From Flavobacterium cerinum (lineage in GTDB: Bacteria > Bacteroidota > Bacteroidia > Flavobacteriales > Flavobacteriaceae), in the NCBI RefSeq assembly GCF_004028155.1, contig NZ_SBII01000002.1:410162-474161 (forward strand): DNA of 64,000 nucleotides, in the 5' to 3' direction. Made by a program: the position numbers and the translations under genes. Numbering within the stretch: the first letter of the stretch is position 1; each line of letters starts with the position of its first letter. Of the stretch, positions 61,456 through 64,000 are shown piece by piece. Under the pieces are notes generated by a model. That model had not been told where the DNA came from. It saw only the letters and a list, made by a program, of their open reading frames with translations, and did not search any database.

Positions 61456-62022
61456 ATGAAAACGCTTTTTAGCTCCTTTAATATTCTTACCGAAAACGAT
61501 TTAAACAATATAGACAGCTGTATTTTTGAAAAGCGTTTAAAAAAAGGAGAGTACCTTATACAGCAGGATATGGTAAGCGACGAAATTGCTTATATACAAA
61601 AAGGTGCACTTCGTTCTTTTTATATTAATGAGAGTGGTGACGAAATTACCAACTGTATTACTTTTGAAGGCGAACTCATGTCGGCCTATGCTAGTTTTAT
61701 CACCCAGCTTCCCGCAGAAGATAGTATTCAGGCGCTTTTTGATACCGAGCTGATCGTGATCAAAAAGAAAGATCTCGAAAAATTATACGAGGAAAGTAAT
61801 GAGTGGCAAAAAATAGGGAGGCTTCTTGCCGAAATGCAATATGTAGATTTAGAGAAAAGAGTTGCTTCGTTTCAAAAAGAATCAGGCAGCCAAAGGTATG
61901 AGACTATGCTTAAAAGGTATCCCAATTATATAAAGTATATACCTCTGCGCTACCTGGCTTCGTTTTTGGGGGTAACGCCGCGACACTTGAGCAGAATCAG
62001 GGCGCAGTATAAAGATCTATAA
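61456..62022 (+). CDS. Crp/Fnr family transcriptional regulator
   Basis: The 188-residue protein has the cyclic-nucleotide-binding fold (KKGEYLIQQDMVSDEIAYIQKGALRSFY, EITNCITFEGELMSAYAS) and a short C-terminal HTH (LRYLASFLGVTPRHLSRIRAQYKDL). It is similar in design to the regulator at 21.1 kb. A TATATTTG -7 box at 61429-61436 lies 20 bases before the start, without a well-placed -33. It is convergent with the ExbD gene and overlaps it by six bases. The effector is unknown. Confidence 0.9.
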   Translation: MKTLFSSFNILTENDLNNIDSCIFEKRLKKGEYLIQQDMVSDEIAYIQKGALRSFYINESGDEITNCITFEGELMSAYASFITQLPAEDSIQALFDTELIVIKKKDLEKLYEESNEWQKIGRLLAEMQYVDLEKRVASFQKESGSQRYETMLKRYPNYIKYIPLRYLASFLGVTPRHLSRIRAQYKDL

Positions 62023-62634
62023 TTTTGTTTTCAGGTTTGTTACCAGGCTAAAGCGGTTTATCTTCTGGCTCTGTAATATGTCAATGATCTTTTTTACGTG
62101 AGTATAATTCTCATTCCCATCTGCTTTAATCGCTACCTGTAATTCTTTAAAATGTATTTCTTTTGCCGTATGGCGCGCCTCAATAACCCAGTTGAATAAT
62201 TCCGAAGGCATTTTGCCAATAGAATCTGTGGGTATTCCTGCATGTTTCATCTTTTCCATCTCTATAGGAGTTAAAGACAATAAGTGATTAATCTGGTTTA
62301 ACGGACTCCCAAAAACTTCCATTCCTTCAAAAGAGTTTTTTTCTTTCTCCTTAAATAAAATACCATATTTAGCAGCCATCTTTTCCAGAGTTTTTTTCCT
62401 TATTGATTTATCCTTTATTCTCAGGGTTGCTTTTCCATTATCGCCTACTGTTATAATGAGTGCGTCATCGGGTACGCCGGCAGATACTATGGATGACGGT
62501 ACATCTACAGGTAGTATTTCTGTTTCTTTAGGTTGTGCGGTTAATATAAGGAAGGTGAGAAGTAGAAAAGCGACATCTACCATAGCAGTCATATCAATAA
62601 CCTGCCGTTTTTTTACAAGTTTTACTCTTGCCAT
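62017..62634 (-). CDS. ExbD/TolR family protein
   Basis: The 205-residue protein begins MARVKLVKKRQVIDMTAMVDVAFLLLTFLI: one transmembrane helix with the proton-carrying Asp (near 20) of ExbD/TolR. The periplasmic part is longer than usual (about 160 residues) and has an insert around 95-150 with PIEMEKMKHAGIPTDSIG. It ends with VAIKADGNENYTHVKKIIDIL, the ExbD C-terminal fold. ExbD works with ExbB and TonB in energy transfer to outer-membrane transporters, but no exbB lies here. The upstream oxidoreductase gene on the same strand is six bases away. Confidence 0.88.
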   Translation of the reverse strand: MARVKLVKKRQVIDMTAMVDVAFLLLTFLILTAQPKETEILPVDVPSSIVSAGVPDDALIITVGDNGKATLRIKDKSIRKKTLEKMAAKYGILFKEKEKNSFEGMEVFGSPLNQINHLLSLTPIEMEKMKHAGIPTDSIGKMPSELFNWVIEARHTAKEIHFKELQVAIKADGNENYTHVKKIIDILQSQKINRFSLVTNLKTKL

Positions 62635-62640
62635 GTTTTC

Positions 62641-63219
62641 TTATTTTAAATTGACACCTAATTTATATACACGGTCCAGCCATTTTTTTCGTTTAGCAGC
62701 ATCGGCAGTTTTTACTATGCCTATATAGGTAGTCTTAACAGGACTGATGCCGCAAAAATTAAGAACCGACTTTTTTAGCTGGTTCACGCTTGGTTTTCCA
62801 TACATGAGCCAATAGTACCAGCCCGGCTGATCGAGGGTTGTAATAATATGAGCTGACTTACCCTTAAGCAGCTTGTCCCAAAAAACAGAATTCTCACGAT
62901 ACCTAAAAGCCATGCCGGGTAAAAACAACCTGTCAATAAAACCTTTTGTTATGGCCGGTAGTCCGCCCCACCATACAGGATGTATCCAAACAAGGTGATC
63001 GGCCTGTTTTATTTTTTCCCAGGCAGCAACAAGATCCGGTTCCAGTTCTATCCTTTTTTGGTATCCAAAAGCAAGGTTAGGGTTAAAGTTGAGTTTTGCG
63101 ATAATGATCTCCTCTACAATAGCACCGCTTTGTAGCGCTCCGGCTTTATAAGTATCAGCCAGCCCGAAATTAAAACTGGCAGGATTTGGGTGTCCATTAA
63201 TAATAAGTACCTTCTTCAT
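62641..63219 (-). CDS. NAD(P)H-dependent oxidoreductase, flavodoxin fold
   Basis: The 192-residue protein begins MKKVLIINGHPNPASFNFGLAD, a flavodoxin-like FMN-binding loop of the MdaB/KefF/DT-diaphorase group. HLVWIHPVWWGGLPAITKGFIDRLFLPGMAF is the second FMN contact region, and TTLDQPGWYYW is also typical. It reduces quinones or electrophiles with two electrons. It is probably co-transcribed with the ExbD gene six bases downstream; the link between them is unclear. Confidence 0.92.
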   Translation of the reverse strand: MKKVLIINGHPNPASFNFGLADTYKAGALQSGAIVEEIIIAKLNFNPNLAFGYQKRIELEPDLVAAWEKIKQADHLVWIHPVWWGGLPAITKGFIDRLFLPGMAFRYRENSVFWDKLLKGKSAHIITTLDQPGWYYWLMYGKPSVNQLKKSVLNFCGISPVKTTYIGIVKTADAAKRKKWLDRVYKLGVNLK

Positions 63220-63710
63220 ATATATAATGTGTCATTTATATAGCAAAGGTATTTTTTGGATTGCGGTTAAAACATGACAAATGTCTATAAAACCAAAAAT
63301 CGATTATTTTACTCCTTTATATATATGAGGAGTGATCTCCGGGTTTTATTGGTAAAGTTCTTTCCCGCTGTTCGCTTTCTCCCTGCCGAAAGGGGCAGGG
63401 TATGCCGCTTCCATCGGGGCTTTGAGTAAAAACCAGTCCAAATTGGTAAACAACGCGAAAGACTCTCCTTATATATAAGAGTAAAAACGAAGCAAAAGCG
63501 ACAAACCAGCAAAATTCAGCCCTATCCAGGGGATATCCCGCAAAAGTAAAACCCGTACAAAAGGCAAAACCCTCACAAACCAGCCTTAAACCCGCACTTC
63601 TTTCCCAAAGCTACCCGTCAAAAGGCAAAAAACTTTCACTCACAAAAAACAGGAATTCAGTGAGTTAGAAATTAAAGTTAAGGAAGTATTAAAAAAAGGT
63701 ATTTAAAAGC
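63220..63710. other. non-coding leader region with a GC-rich hairpin
   Basis: This 490-base stretch is less AT-rich in the middle. It contains a hairpin CCCTGCC-GAAAGG-GGCAGGG at 63381-63400 next to TATGCCGCTTCCATCGGGGC and a tail of repeats such as AAAACCCG and AAAAGGCAAAA. An open frame on the minus strand there (63309-63512) has an unlikely composition. Confidence 0.5.
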
Positions 63711-63740
63711 TTGTAGAAGTGGAAAGAGTTGTTACTTTTG
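63711..63740 (+). promoter_or_regulatory. tandem promoter P1, probably of an rRNA operon
   Basis: TTG at 63711-63713 and TACTTTTG at 63733-63740, spacing 19. It is followed by CACCCGCATTAGAGG, nearly the same start context as P3. Confidence 0.75.
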
Positions 63741-63831
63741 CACCCGCATTAGAGGCGAAGTTCTTATAGATATTGAAGCAAGTGAAGCAATTTAAAAGTG
63801 CTGAAAGGCCTTTAAAATAAGTAAAAAAAGA

Positions 63832-63863
63832 TTTGCACATAAAGGATAAAGGTTTTACCTTTG
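63832..63863 (+). promoter_or_regulatory. tandem promoter P2
   Basis: TTTG at 63832-63835 and TACCTTTG at 63856-63863, spacing 20, followed by CCCTCCCTGACC. Confidence 0.75.
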
Positions 63864-63957
63864 CCCTCCCTGACCGAAAGGTGAAAAGGGATTGTGAGAG
63901 TTCTTAGATTTACTGAAAAGCTTCAAAAAAAATAAAGAGATTTATTTTCAAAAAGGC

Positions 63958-63987
63958 TTGCGGGATTAAAAAGAAGTTGTACTTTTG
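63958..63987 (+). promoter_or_regulatory. tandem promoter P3
   Basis: TTG at 63958-63960 and TACTTTTG at 63980-63987, spacing 19, followed by CACCCGCTTTGAG at the window edge. A stable RNA gene is expected just beyond the window. Confidence 0.75.
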
Positions 63988-64000
63988 CACCCGCTTTGAG

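Noticed and set aside
63309..63512. 67-codon open frame on the minus strand over the hairpin block
   Set aside because: It lies across a structured non-coding region with Arg/Lys/Ser-rich translation and no credible start context.
1..64000. Mobile elements, prophage or CRISPR-Cas
   Set aside because: No transposase, integrase, phage structural or cas gene and no terminal inverted repeats were seen; only a tRNA 3' fragment hints at past integration.

Overview
This 64 kb window is a chromosomal segment of a member of the Flavobacteriaceae, most like Flavobacterium. The evidence is AT-rich DNA, promoters of the Bacteroidetes form TTG-N19/20-TAnnTTTG, almost no Shine-Dalgarno sequences, a split transketolase, a subtilase with a type IX secretion tail, many small SCxx lipoproteins, and a 50-residue DUF4295-type gene beside rpmB and rpmG. 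I see no insertion sequence, CRISPR array or intact prophage. Most of the window is core chromosome with short accessory or decaying patches.

Layout. 1-4.6 kb: exonuclease (cut by the window edge), FAH-family hydrolase, Hpt protein, cinA, rpmB-rpmG-DUF4295-ftsY. 4.6-9.9 kb: outer-membrane protein, serine hydrolase, small lipoprotein, DUF721 protein, ndk, bshC. 10.1-18.9 kb: B12-type radical SAM enzyme, rimO, FadL-like porin with a Gly/Tyr/Trp-rich lipoprotein, proS, two tRNA-Glu genes, rpsT. 19.5-29.4 kb: accessory enzymes (two serine hydrolases, Crp regulator with an SMR pump, AraC regulator, Tat-exported amidohydrolase with an ankyrin protein, phosphoesterase). 29.4-32.6 kb: AT-rich patch with orphan proteins, a decayed gene, a tRNA fragment and a six-tRNA cluster (four Lys, one Arg, one Leu). 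32.7-46 kb: aroK, PRTase, S4 protein, FKBP lipoprotein, transketolase halves, serine hydrolase, tgt-lptF-EamA-accA, dnaB. 46-52 kb: cyanophycin locus. 52-54 kb: accessory immunity-like and Cys-rich proteins. 54.2-57.5 kb: thrS-infC-rpmI-rplT. 57.7-64 kb: secreted subtilase, a TraB/GumN pseudogene, Crp regulator, orphan ExbD and oxidoreductase, then three tandem strong promoters running off the window end, probably those of an rRNA operon.

The clearest multi-gene pathway is cyanophycin metabolism. CphA makes the Asp-Arg polymer, a divergent CphB cuts it to beta-Asp-Arg, and an adjacent isoaspartyl peptidase splits the dipeptide; a secreted protein of uncertain function lies next to them. The most unusual points read directly from the DNA are: infC must start at a non-ATG/GTG/TTG codon (ATT or ATA); tRNA-Arg(ACG) carries a compensated A19-U56 swap; an in-frame TAG cuts the membrane anchor off a small protein; a TraB/GumN gene is decayed; the radical SAM gene has a CX4CX2C cluster motif and probably a TTG start.
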